The notes beneath the pieces were generated by a model. It was not told where the DNA came from, searched no databases, and worked only from the letters and a program-made list of their open reading frames with translations. A program made the position numbers and the translations under genes. From an uncultured Oscillospiraceae bacterium (GTDB taxonomy: Bacteria; Bacillota; Clostridia; Oscillospirales; Oscillospiraceae), in the NCBI GenBank assembly GCA_944385195.1, contig CALWWH010000031.1, positions 1 through 22,866 on the forward strand: a stretch of 22,866 nt of DNA, written 5' to 3'. This document shows, piece by piece, positions 6,285-13,459 of this stretch. The number at the start of each line of letters is the position of its first letter. Position 1 is the stretch's first letter.

Positions 6285-8459
6285 TCAGAGCGCAAACCTA
6301 CCCTCCACGACGCTGACGCCCAGCTCTGCGCTGCGGGCGTCGGGCTGGCCGCCGCCCACCCAGAGGGTATAGCTGCCGGGCTCAACGGCGCGGGAGCCGT
6401 CGGCACGATAGCTGTAGAGCGCCGGCTTCGGGATGGTCAGCTGGATGGATGCGGCCTCGCCGGGCCGCAGCGTGACGGCCTCCACGGCGCACAGGTGCCA
6501 GCGGGGCTGGGTCTCGTCTCCGCCGTCCCAGCGAACATAGCCCTGGATGACCTCGCGGCCGGCCACGGCGCCGAGGTTGGTGACCTGTACGGTGGCGGTG
6601 ACGTCCTCGCCAGCCCGGATGGACAGCCTGCTGTAGCCAAAGCTGGTGTAGCTCAGACCAAAGCCAAAGGGATACAGCGGCTCGCCATAGTAGTAGCGAT
6701 AGGTGCGGTTTTTCATGGAATAGTCGGTGAAATCCGGCAGATCTTCTACACCCCGGTAAAAGGTCACCGGCAGGCGGCCGGAGGGACTGAATTTGCCAAA
6801 GAGCAACTCTCCCACGGCCTCGCCGCCCAGCGCGCCGGGATACCAGGCCTGTACCAGGGCGTTGATGCGCTTGTCATCCACCGCCAGCGCGGAGCCGGAC
6901 ATCAGCACTACGGTGGTGGGCTTGCCCAGGGCCAAGACCTCGTCCAGCAGCCTGCGCTGGTTAGAGGGCAGGAGCAGGGTTTTCTTATCCCCGTCGGCAA
7001 ATTCGTCGCAGCCTTCCCCGTGCATTTCCTCGCCCTCAATGGTCTCGTCGAGACCCAGGACCAGGATGACCGCGTCGGATTCCTCGGCGCAGGCCAGGGC
7101 CTCAGCGCTGCGGTCACCGTGGCCCATCAGCTCCAGGAAGTTGAACGTCTCTGGGACCCTGCCGAACAGGTGCAGCATCGACTCATCAGAGGTGACGGTT
7201 CGACCGCCCATCGACGGCATCTGGAAGGGCACCAGCTCGCAGCCGCTGCTGTAGCGGATACGGACTGCCCCGGCGTTGTGACGAATCCCGTCCAGCACGG
7301 TGATGTACTCCGAGGCGTCGCCGTGGTAGTTTCCCATCAGCGCTTTGAGGCTCATGGCGTTGGGCCCGATGACGGCCACCGACTCGATGCCCCGCAGAGG
7401 CAGCATACCATCGTTCTTGAGCAGGACCAGGGACTCCCGGGCGGTCTGAAGGTTCAGCGCCCGGTGCTCCGGACCATCCAGCAGGGCATGGTCGTACTGG
7501 AGCGGGCACTCATAGACCCCCAGGCGCAGCCGCGTCTGCATGACGCGGCGGCAGGCGGTGTCAATGTCCTCCTCGCTGAGAATGCCGCGTTCGACGGCGT
7601 CTTTGGCGTACAGATACACAAAGCCGAGGTTCATGTCGCAGCCCTTTTGGATGGCCAGGGCGGCGGACTGGGCCTCGTCCGCGGTGAGGTTGTGGCTCTT
7701 GTGGAAGTCGGCAATGGCGCCGAAGTCCGAGACCACCATGCCCTGGAAGCCCCAGTCCTCGCGAAGAATTTTGCCCAGCAGCAGCTCAGAGGCACAGCAG
7801 GGCTCGTTCTGACTGCGGTTGTAGGCGCCCATGACCTGGGCAACCTTGCCCTCCTTTACGCAGGCCTCGAAGGCCGGAAGATAGGTCTCGTGCAGATCTT
7901 TCTGGCTGACCAAGGCGTTGAATACATGTCGGTCCGCTTCGGGTCCAGAGTGGACCGCGTAGTGCTTGGCGCAGGCGGCGGTGCGCAGGTAGTTGGGGTC
8001 ATCGCCTTGCAGGCCCTGGATGTAGGCCACGCCCATCTGACTGGTCAGCCAGGGGTCCTCGCCGTAGGTCTCCTGCCCGCGACCCCAGCGGGGATCGCGA
8101 AAGATGTTGACGTTGGGGCTATAGATGCTCAGCCCCTTGTAGAGGTCGCGCACACCGTGGGCGGCGTACTGCTCGTGTTTGATGCGGGCCTCAATTCCGG
8201 CGGCAGCGCCAACCTGCCGCACCAGCGCCGGGTCAAAGGTTGCAGCCATGCCGATGGCTTGGGGGAACATGGTGGCGGTGCCTTCCCTGGCGATGCCGTG
8301 GAGCGCCTCGCTCCACCAGTCCATCTCGGGCAGATCAAAGCGTGCCAGCGCCGGAGCGGAGGAGAGAATTTGGCTGATCTTCTCTTCCAGGGTCATGCGC
8401 GAGACCAGGTCCCTGGCCCGCTCGGCAAAGGACAGACTCGGGTCGCGGTAGGGTTCCAT
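6285..8459 (-). CDS. glycoside hydrolase family 3, beta-xylosidase/beta-glucosidase type
   Basis: Exo-acting retaining glycosidase of 724 residues without a signal peptide, so it probably acts in the cytoplasm on imported oligosaccharides. The TIM-barrel domain contains WWSEALHGIA (48-57), RDPRWGRGQETYGEDP (121-136), the Lys165-His166 pair and the nucleophile Asp245 in MVVSDFGAI. The second, alpha/beta sandwich domain (about 335-570) contains GLDETIEGEEMHGE (469-482), where the acid/base glutamate of this subgroup is expected. A C-terminal fibronectin-III-like domain covers about 600-720. The WWSEALHG motif and the MGAYNRSQNEPCCAS segment resemble beta-xylosidase-type GH3 enzymes, but glucosidase activity cannot be excluded. 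ATG at 8459 has AAAGGAG 10 bases upstream. It follows the araC-type gene by 56 bases on the same strand. Confidence 0.92.
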   Translation of the reverse strand: MEPYRDPSLSFAERARDLVSRMTLEEKISQILSSAPALARFDLPEMDWWSEALHGIAREGTATMFPQAIGMAATFDPALVRQVGAAAGIEARIKHEQYAAHGVRDLYKGLSIYSPNVNIFRDPRWGRGQETYGEDPWLTSQMGVAYIQGLQGDDPNYLRTAACAKHYAVHSGPEADRHVFNALVSQKDLHETYLPAFEACVKEGKVAQVMGAYNRSQNEPCCASELLLGKILREDWGFQGMVVSDFGAIADFHKSHNLTADEAQSAALAIQKGCDMNLGFVYLYAKDAVERGILSEEDIDTACRRVMQTRLRLGVYECPLQYDHALLDGPEHRALNLQTARESLVLLKNDGMLPLRGIESVAVIGPNAMSLKALMGNYHGDASEYITVLDGIRHNAGAVRIRYSSGCELVPFQMPSMGGRTVTSDESMLHLFGRVPETFNFLELMGHGDRSAEALACAEESDAVILVLGLDETIEGEEMHGEGCDEFADGDKKTLLLPSNQRRLLDEVLALGKPTTVVLMSGSALAVDDKRINALVQAWYPGALGGEAVGELLFGKFSPSGRLPVTFYRGVEDLPDFTDYSMKNRTYRYYYGEPLYPFGFGLSYTSFGYSRLSIRAGEDVTATVQVTNLGAVAGREVIQGYVRWDGGDETQPRWHLCAVEAVTLRPGEAASIQLTIPKPALYSYRADGSRAVEPGSYTLWVGGGQPDARSAELGVSVVEGRFAL

Positions 8460-8515
8460 GGGGGGTCAACTCCTTTGAGAATTTTTCAAAAGCCCCAAGC
8501 AGCGTTCATACGAAC

Positions 8516-9454
8516 TTAGAAGGCCCGGGGCTTGCGCCCGGTGAGCCAGTCCCAGTCCGGGATCTCCTCGGCGCCGGCGTCAAAGTCCAGCATCAGCTGG
8601 CCATCCGCCGGGGTGGCGCGCTGCCAGTCGCTGGGGGTAAGGCCCACGTATTTCTGGAAAATGCGGTAAAACTGGCTCTCGGACAGGCCGACGGCGGCGG
8701 CAATGGCCGGTACGCCCAAATCGCCGCGCTGGAGCAGGCCGAAGGCCGTGCGCATCCGCAGGAAGCTCAGGTATTCCCGCAGGGGGATGCCCATGTAGCT
8801 TTGAAACAGACGGAACACCGTCCGGCGGCTGTAGCCACAGGCCGCCGCGATGTCCTCAGCGGTGAGAGATTCACAGTGGTGCGCCTGGATGAAGCGCACG
8901 CAGCGGATGAACTCCGGAGGCACTCGGCGGTCTGTACGCTTGGCGGGGATGGTGTGGCGCAGCAGCAGCGCGATGAGCGCATGGGTCTCCGCCCGGGCCA
9001 GGTGCCAGAGCTGGCTGTCAGGGACGAAGCTGTCCTCCTTCTGGCGCAGTGGGGCGCACAGCTCCGCCAGCCGCCCACAGCCATTGCGCAGGGCAGCGAT
9101 CTCGGGGTCGTTCTTGTCCAGGCCGCCCAGGGTGCTCAGCCACAGACGCCGGTCATCGTCCCGGTGCAGCAGCTCTTCGTCCAGCAAAACTTGCAGCTGA
9201 AGCCCACTGGCCTCGCCGTCGCGGTAGCGGTGGGCCAGGAGGCTGTCGATGACCAGCACATCGCCGGGTCCCAGGGCATAGGACGTCTGCTCGATCTCCA
9301 CGGTCACGCAGCCGCGCATCTGGCAGAGCACTTCCACCCCGCTGTGCCAATGGGGGCGCTGGGCCATCAAGTTACACACGCCGGCCCAGATCTTCAGATC
9401 CAGGGCCTGGTGAAAGTCCGCCGTGACCTCATAATATCCGCGATATTCCCGCAT
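8516..9454 (-). CDS. AraC-family transcriptional regulator
   Basis: 312-residue regulator. The N-terminal half is a cupin-like sensor domain (WHSGVEVLCQMRG, then LGPGDVLVIDSLLAHRY), which in this family binds a sugar or similar small molecule. The C-terminal 100 residues hold the two helix-turn-helix motifs (LTAEDIAAACGYSRRTVFRLF and the downstream GVPAIAAAVGLSESQFYRIF), followed by GLTPSDWQ, the usual AraC ending. The frame runs 54 codons further upstream, but ATG at 9454 is preferred because a G-rich ribosome binding site (GGGGGTGG) precedes it and the promoter lies upstream of it. It lies directly upstream of the GH3 gene in the same orientation with no terminator between, so local control of that enzyme is a reasonable inference. 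Confidence 0.88.
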   Translation of the reverse strand: MREYRGYYEVTADFHQALDLKIWAGVCNLMAQRPHWHSGVEVLCQMRGCVTVEIEQTSYALGPGDVLVIDSLLAHRYRDGEASGLQLQVLLDEELLHRDDDRRLWLSTLGGLDKNDPEIAALRNGCGRLAELCAPLRQKEDSFVPDSQLWHLARAETHALIALLLRHTIPAKRTDRRVPPEFIRCVRFIQAHHCESLTAEDIAAACGYSRRTVFRLFQSYMGIPLREYLSFLRMRTAFGLLQRGDLGVPAIAAAVGLSESQFYRIFQKYVGLTPSDWQRATPADGQLMLDFDAGAEEIPDWDWLTGRKPRAF

Positions 9455-9487
9455 TTTGCCCACCCCCTTTTTGAAACTGTTATTGAT

Positions 9488-9516
9488 ATTATACAATGTT
9501 TTCGGTGCTATGCCAA
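9488..9516 (-). promoter_or_regulatory. promoter of the araC-GH3 unit
   Basis: Minus strand TTGGCA (9511-9516), 17-base spacer, TATAAT (9488-9493). The predicted start near 9481 gives a 27-base leader. No separate promoter is evident in the 56-base gap before the GH3 gene. Confidence 0.8.
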
Positions 9517-9569
9517 TAGCAAACTGTAAAAGTTGAGGATTTTTACACACACGAGGGCCTGAAAACAAC

Positions 9570-9601
9570 TCCACCCGGAGCGCATCTCCGCTCCGGGTGG
9601 A
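9570..9601 (-). terminator. terminator of the YfbR-ACT-DUF711 operon
   Basis: Perfect 13-bp inverted repeat TCCACCCGGAGCG (9570-9582) / complement (9589-9601) with a 6-base loop. On the minus strand it is followed by GTTGTTTTC. It lies 11 bases after the DUF711 stop. Confidence 0.75.
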
Positions 9602-9612
9602 CAAGACGGGAT

Positions 9613-10956
9613 TCAATTGCGCAGGCTGTGCAGCGGGGCGGGGATGCGGCCGCCGCGGGCGATGAAGGCCGCGGGGCTCTCGGGGTGCACCGGCATGATG
9701 GGCGCGCTGCCCAGCAGGCCGCCGAACTCGACGCTCTGGCCCACGTCTTTGCCCTCCACGGGGATGATGCGCACGGCGGTGGTCTTGTTGTTGACCATGC
9801 CGATGGCCGCCTCGTCGGCGATGATGGCGGAGATGGTCTCGGCGGTGGTGCTGCCGGGGACGGCGATCATGTCCAGGCCCACGGAGCAGACGCAGGTCAT
9901 GGCCTCCAGCTTGTCCAGGGTCAGAACCCCGGAGGCTGCCGCGGCGATCATGCCCTCATCCTCGCTGACGGGGATAAAGGCGCCCGAGAGGCCACCGACG
10001 TGGTTGGAGGCCATGACGCCGCCCTTCTTGACGGCGTCGTTGAGCATCGCCAGGGCGGCGGTGGTGCCGTGGGTGCCGCAGGTCTCCAGGCCGATCTCCT
10101 CGAGGATGCGCGCCACGGAGTCGCCCAGGGCCGGCGTCGGGGCCAGAGACAGATCCACCACGCCGAAGGGCACCTTTAGCCTCCGGGACGCCTCCTGCGC
10201 CACCAGCTGGCCCATGCGCGTGATGCGGAAGGCGGTCTTCTTGATGGTCTCGGCCACTACGTCAAAGGGCGCCCCCCGGACGGCCTCCAGGGCGTGCTGC
10301 ACCACGCCGGGGCCGGAGACGCCGACGTTGATGACGCACTCCCCCTCGCCCACGCCGTGGAACGCGCCGGCCATGAAGGGGTTATCCTCGACGGCGTTGG
10401 CGAAGACCACCAGCTTGGCGCAGGCCATGCCGCTTTTGGCGGCGGCCTGCTTGATGACGCGGCCCATCAGCGCCACAGCGTCCATATTGATCCCCGCCCG
10501 GGTGGTGGCCACGTTGACGCTGGAGCAGACGATGTCCGTCTCGGCCAGCGCCTGGGGGATCGACGAGATCAGCCGCTGATCGGAGATGGTCATGCCCTTG
10601 TGCACCAGGGCGGAGAAGCCCCCGATGAAGTTCACGCCGCACTCCCGCGCCGCCTTTTCCATTGCCAGGGCAAAGGGAACGTAGTCCTCGCTGTCGCAGG
10701 CGGCGGCCACCTCGGAGATGGGGGTCACGGAGATGCGTTTGTTGACGATGGGGATGCCATACTCCCGCTCGATGGCCTCGCCCGTGGCGACCAGGTCCCG
10801 GGCGCAGCGGGTGATCTTCTCATAGATCCGCTGGGCGCACTGGCTGGGGTCTGGGTGGGCACAGTCGCGCAGGCTGATGCCCATGGTAATGGTTCGGATG
10901 TCCAGATTCTGGTGGTCAATCATGTCCAGGGTCTGGAGAATGTCTGCATGATTCAC
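9613..10956 (-). CDS. DUF711 / UPF0210 (PFL-like fold) family protein
   Basis: 447-residue protein of the UPF0210/DUF711 family, whose fold resembles pyruvate formate-lyase but whose reaction is not established. Family-typical segments include [14 protein letters not shown] near the N-terminus, [25 protein letters not shown] and the glycine-rich [14 protein letters not shown]. No signal peptide or membrane helix is seen, so it is cytoplasmic. The start is GTG at 10956: GAGGTGA lies 6 bases before it, and the TGA of the upstream ACT gene is part of that ribosome binding site, which points to translational coupling. An ACT-domain protein immediately upstream of DUF711 is a conserved pairing in Firmicutes, suggesting that the ACT protein senses a ligand for this enzyme. 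Confidence 0.9.
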   Translation of the reverse strand: MNHADILQTLDMIDHQNLDIRTITMGISLRDCAHPDPSQCAQRIYEKITRCARDLVATGEAIEREYGIPIVNKRISVTPISEVAAACDSEDYVPFALAMEKAARECGVNFIGGFSALVHKGMTISDQRLISSIPQALAETDIVCSSVNVATTRAGINMDAVALMGRVIKQAAAKSGMACAKLVVFANAVEDNPFMAGAFHGVGEGECVINVGVSGPGVVQHALEAVRGAPFDVVAETIKKTAFRITRMGQLVAQEASRRLKVPFGVVDLSLAPTPALGDSVARILEEIGLETCGTHGTTAALAMLNDAVKKGGVMASNHVGGLSGAFIPVSEDEGMIAAAASGVLTLDKLEAMTCVCSVGLDMIAVPGSTTAETISAIIADEAAIGMVNNKTTAVRIIPVEGKDVGQSVEFGGLLGSAPIMPVHPESPAAFIARGGRIPAPLHSLRN

Positions 10957-10966
10957 TCACTTCACC

Positions 10967-11236
10967 TCAGATCTTGTGCATGGCGGTAAAGATGTCCTCC
11001 CGCTGGATGCGGATGGACAGGCCCATGGCCTCGCCCTTTTGGATCAGGGCGTCGCGGATGGTGTCGAACGAGGCGTTTGCCGCCCCGATGTTGACCAGCA
11101 CGGTCATGGTGAAAAAGCTATCCATGATGGTTTGGCTCAGGTCGACGACGTTGACGTTGTACTTTGCCAGCAGGGTACAGACCTCGGCGATGATGCCGAC
11201 GCGGTCCGGGCCGATGACGGTAATGATGGCGCGCAT
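10967..11236 (-). CDS. ACT-domain protein (UPF0237)
   Basis: 89-residue protein consisting of a single ACT domain: AIITVIGPDRVGIIAEVCTL opens it, in the pattern of glycine-cleavage regulator-like and UPF0237 proteins, and the rest gives the usual beta-alpha-beta-beta-alpha-beta order. ACT domains bind amino acids or related small molecules; the ligand here is unknown. ATG at 11236 is chosen over an upstream TTG (11251) because GGGAGG lies 7 bases before it and would otherwise fall inside the coding region. It lies 24 bases downstream of the YfbR-like gene, and its stop is 10 bases before the DUF711 start. Confidence 0.9.
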   Translation of the reverse strand: MRAIITVIGPDRVGIIAEVCTLLAKYNVNVVDLSQTIMDSFFTMTVLVNIGAANASFDTIRDALIQKGEAMGLSIRIQREDIFTAMHKI

Positions 11237-11260
11237 ATGTGTTCCTCCCAATGGGTGATT

Positions 11261-11839
11261 TTAGTTCAGCTCATCCAGATCTGCCGCAAAGGGGTACAGG
11301 CAGGTCTCCAAAAACCAGTTCAGCTCCGGCAGCGCCATGGCGTCCAGGGCCTGACGGGTCTGGCCTGCGGCCGACTGGAACTCACTGTTGCCGGCCTTGA
11401 GCTCTTCGATGCACTTGATGTGGGCCGAGAGCTTGTCCGCCGTCTTGACGATGCGCCGGACCTCCTCGTCGGATGCCAGCAGCAGGGGCCGGTAGCTCTC
11501 CCGCAGAGCCTCCGGCAGCATGGTCAGCAGCTTCTGGCTGCTGACGCGTTCAATCTGGTGGTAGGCGTCCCGGATGTCGGGATTGTCATATTTGATAGGC
11601 GTGGGCAGGTCGCCGGTGAGAATCTCCGAGGCGTCGTGAAACAGCGCCGCGGCGGCGCAGGCCTCCGGCGAGGGGCCCTCCAGATGCAGCACCTCCCGGC
11701 GGATGAGCGCCAGGGCGTGGGCCAGAACGGCTACCTGGTGGCTGTGCTCCTGAATATTCTCGGCGAAGGTGTTGCGCATGAGGCCCCAGCGGCCGATGTA
11801 GCGCATGCGCGAGAGCATGGCAAAAAAGGTGTTTTCCAA
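11261..11839 (-). CDS. YfbR-like HD-domain 5'-deoxynucleotidase
   Basis: 192-residue HD-domain phosphohydrolase resembling E. coli YfbR, which removes phosphate from deoxyribonucleoside 5'-monophosphates. Metal-binding residues of the HD motif are visible as His32 (in EHSHQ), His68-Asp69 (LFHDASE) and Asp135 (TADK). The segment HDASEILTGDLPTPIKY is characteristic of the YfbR group, as is the N-terminal NTFFAMLSRMRYIGRWGLMRN. The start is set at TTG 11839: GGAGGAG lies 7 bases upstream, and the product then begins where YfbR proteins do. The ATG 21 bases further upstream lies in the -10 box. It is the first gene of an operon with the ACT and DUF711 genes. The exact nucleotide substrate is not proven. 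Confidence 0.85.
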   Translation of the reverse strand: MENTFFAMLSRMRYIGRWGLMRNTFAENIQEHSHQVAVLAHALALIRREVLHLEGPSPEACAAAALFHDASEILTGDLPTPIKYDNPDIRDAYHQIERVSSQKLLTMLPEALRESYRPLLLASDEEVRRIVKTADKLSAHIKCIEELKAGNSEFQSAAGQTRQALDAMALPELNWFLETCLYPFAADLDELN

Positions 11840-11846
11840 TACCGCT

Positions 11847-11853
11847 CTCCTCC
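11847..11853 (-). promoter_or_regulatory. ribosome binding site fixing the TTG start of the YfbR-like gene
   Basis: GGAGGAG on the minus strand, 7 bases before TTG at 11839-11837. It lies downstream of the in-frame ATG at 11860, which therefore cannot be its start. Confidence 0.7.
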
Positions 11854-11855
11854 AT

Positions 11856-11884
11856 ATCATAGCATATTTTCGGGGGCTTGTAAA
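11856..11884 (-). promoter_or_regulatory. promoter of the YfbR-ACT-DUF711 operon
   Basis: Minus strand TTTACA (11879-11884), 17-base spacer, TATGAT (11856-11861). The predicted transcription start near 11849 lies at or inside the ribosome binding site, so the leader would be about 10 bases. The -35 box touches the metF terminator stem. Confidence 0.6.
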
Positions 11885-11925
11885 TCAGGCAAGCGCGCTG
11901 CGGGGCGGCAGCGCGCTTGCCTGAT
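11884..11925 (-). terminator. terminator of the rnfC2-metV-metF operon
   Basis: Perfect 18-bp inverted repeat, ATCAGGCAAGCGCGCTGC at 11884-11901 and its complement at 11908-11925, with a 6-base loop, 6 bases after the metF stop. The T-tract on the minus strand is poor (ATTTACAA), so its strength comes mostly from the stem. Confidence 0.7.
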
Positions 11926-11931
11926 GCGATC

Positions 11932-12810
11932 TCAGATGCCGGCCAGCTCCAGAAGAGCCGGGACCTTGGACTCCCAGCCCAGGGCCATGATGTGCACGCC
12001 CTGGCAATAGGGCTTGCAGGCCTTGATGATGCGGGCTGCGATCTCAATGCCGGTGATACCGGCCTTGGTCTTCTCTTTGTCGGCCTTCAGCTCTGCGATC
12101 AGCGCCGCAGGCACGTGGATGCCGGCCACGTTGTCGTTCATGAACTTGGCCATCCCCGCCGATTTGGGGATGATGATGCCCAGCTGGACGGGCTTGCCGA
12201 ACTGCTTGGCGCGCTCCATGAATTGGATAAACTTTTCGGGGTCAAAGACCGCCTGGGTCTGGAAATACTCCGCTCCGGCGGCGACTTTGCGCTCCATCTT
12301 CGTCAGCTGGGCGTCGACGGAGTCGCTGCAGGGAGAGACCACGGCGCCCTTGGCAAAAGATGGCGCTTGGCCCACCAGCGGGTTGCCGCCCAGATCCACG
12401 CCCGACTCCAGCAGTTTGGCCGTGTGGATCAGCGACACGGAGTCCAGGTCGAAGACGGGCTTGGCCTGGGGGTGGTCGCCCAGTCTGGTGTGATCACCGG
12501 TAAGCAGCAGCAGATTCTCGATGCCCAGCATGGCGGCGCTGAGCAGGTCAGACTGCAAGGCAATGCGGTTGCGGTCCCGGCAGGTCAGCTGATAGATGGG
12601 GTTCAGGCCGGCATCTTTGAGCACCTTGCAGGTGGCCAGAGAGCCCAGGCGCATGACCGAGGACTGGTTGTCGGTGACGTTGAGCGCGTGAACCCCGCTC
12701 AGATAGGTCTTGGCCTCCTCGACCAGGTGGTCGATGTGGATGCCTTTGGGAGGGCCAACTTCGGCAGAGACGACAAATTCACCGCGATCGAACAATTCCG
12801 TGATTTTCAT
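11932..12810 (-). CDS. metF: methylene-tetrahydrofolate reductase, catalytic subunit
   Basis: 292-residue flavoprotein subunit reducing 5,10-methylene-THF to 5-methyl-THF, a step of the methyl branch of the Wood-Ljungdahl pathway and of methyl supply. Visible family features: Glu17 in VSAEVGPP (general-acid position), VTDNQSS (45-51), LTGDH with Asp106, and YFQTQ (182-186). The length fits the single-domain bacterial MetF, and there is no C-terminal extension. ATG at 12810 has TAGGAGAT about 8 bases upstream. It lies 12 bases after metV, which follows the RnfC2-like gene by 1 base. This order matches the heterotrimeric MetF-MetV-RnfC2 enzyme known from Acetobacterium woodii rather than a stand-alone NAD(P)H-dependent MetF. 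Confidence 0.93.
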   Translation of the reverse strand: MKITELFDRGEFVVSAEVGPPKGIHIDHLVEEAKTYLSGVHALNVTDNQSSVMRLGSLATCKVLKDAGLNPIYQLTCRDRNRIALQSDLLSAAMLGIENLLLLTGDHTRLGDHPQAKPVFDLDSVSLIHTAKLLESGVDLGGNPLVGQAPSFAKGAVVSPCSDSVDAQLTKMERKVAAGAEYFQTQAVFDPEKFIQFMERAKQFGKPVQLGIIIPKSAGMAKFMNDNVAGIHVPAALIAELKADKEKTKAGITGIEIAARIIKACKPYCQGVHIMALGWESKVPALLELAGI

Positions 12811-12822
12811 AGTCTAAATCTC

Positions 12823-13458
12823 CTAAACTGTAGTGGTTTCCTTGGTCCCTTCGCCGCCGGCGGCGAAGTTGCGGATCTGCGTCGGGCTCTTGAGCAGGTC
12901 CAGCCGCCCCAGGGCGGCCAGGCGCCTTTGGATGCGCTCCCAGCCGCACTCCATCGTGGGGTCAACCTCGCACATACCGTTCTTGGCGCCGCCGCACTGG
13001 CCGTTGACCAGACTCTTAGAGCAGGCGGTGATGGGGCAGATGCCGCCGGTGAGGTTTAAGTAGCATTCGCCGCATTGACCGCAGTCATGCTCCAGGGGAG
13101 TGAGGCCCTGGAAGCCAGGCAGGGGGTAGGTGTCGCAGGCGGCGCAGACCTTCATCTCCTCGAGCATGGAGGCGACCGTCTGCACGCCGACCCCACAGGA
13201 GAAGACCAGGACCATGTCGGCCTGGGAAATCTCGTCCATATGGGCCCGCAGCCGCAGGCGCAGGTTTTCGGGGTTGCAGATGTAATCGGCGGTCATGACG
13301 CCGGCGACCTTGCCGGCGCCAGAGAGCTCCTTTTGCACCGCGGCAGCCTCCTCCAGGGGGAAGCTCAGTTCCATGCAGCCGTGGCAGTGGATGAGAAAGG
13401 CCTTGCCGCTGACCAGGGACAGGAGGCTCTGTTTGTCTTTGAGCTTGGTTATTAACAT
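12823..13458 (-). CDS. metV: MetV-type MTHFR zinc/Fe-S subunit (MTHFR_C domain)
   Basis: 211-residue cysteine-rich subunit of the MTHFR C-terminal-domain family. Cysteine motifs: HCHGC (Cys25, Cys28), CAAC (105, 108), DCGQCGEC (126, 129, 132), then CPITAC, NGQCGGAKNGMC and MECGWE (Cys171). In MetFV enzymes this subunit carries metal or Fe-S centres that pass electrons to the flavin of MetF. The start ATG is 1 base after the stop of the fused MetV-RnfC2 gene, so translation is almost certainly coupled. The sequence is closely related to the first 200 residues of that upstream protein, making it one of two MetV-type modules in the operon. The last 15 residues (GGEGTKETTTV) look disordered. Confidence 0.9.
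   Translation of the reverse strand: MLITKLKDKQSLLSLVSGKAFLIHCHGCMELSFPLEEAAAVQKELSGAGKVAGVMTADYICNPENLRLRLRAHMDEISQADMVLVFSCGVGVQTVASMLEEMKVCAACDTYPLPGFQGLTPLEHDCGQCGECYLNLTGGICPITACSKSLVNGQCGGAKNGMCEVDPTMECGWERIQRRLAALGRLDLLKSPTQIRNFAAGGEGTKETTTV
12977..13054 (-). repeat. metV copy of a 78-bp sequence shared with the fusion gene
   Basis: Matches 14928-15005 without gaps, with 7 mismatches counted by hand. It includes an identical 31-base tract (12977-13007) and an identical 25-base tract (13030-13054). It encodes the cysteine-rich LTGGICPI...NGQCGGAKNG region. Confidence 0.85.
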
Positions 13459-13459
13459 A

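Noticed and set aside
6174..8519. 781-residue + strand open frame lying opposite the GH3 gene
   Set aside because: It is an antisense frame kept open by GC-rich codon use in the GH3 gene; it has no ribosome binding site, and the GH3 protein has all its family motifs.
9613..10956. Pyruvate formate-lyase enzyme
   Set aside because: The family name PFL-like refers to the fold; no glycyl-radical motif or activating-enzyme gene is seen.
11858..11860. ATG at 11860 as start of the YfbR-like gene
   Set aside because: The codon lies in the -10 box, upstream of the ribosome binding site; TTG at 11839 fits both the spacing and the family N-terminus.
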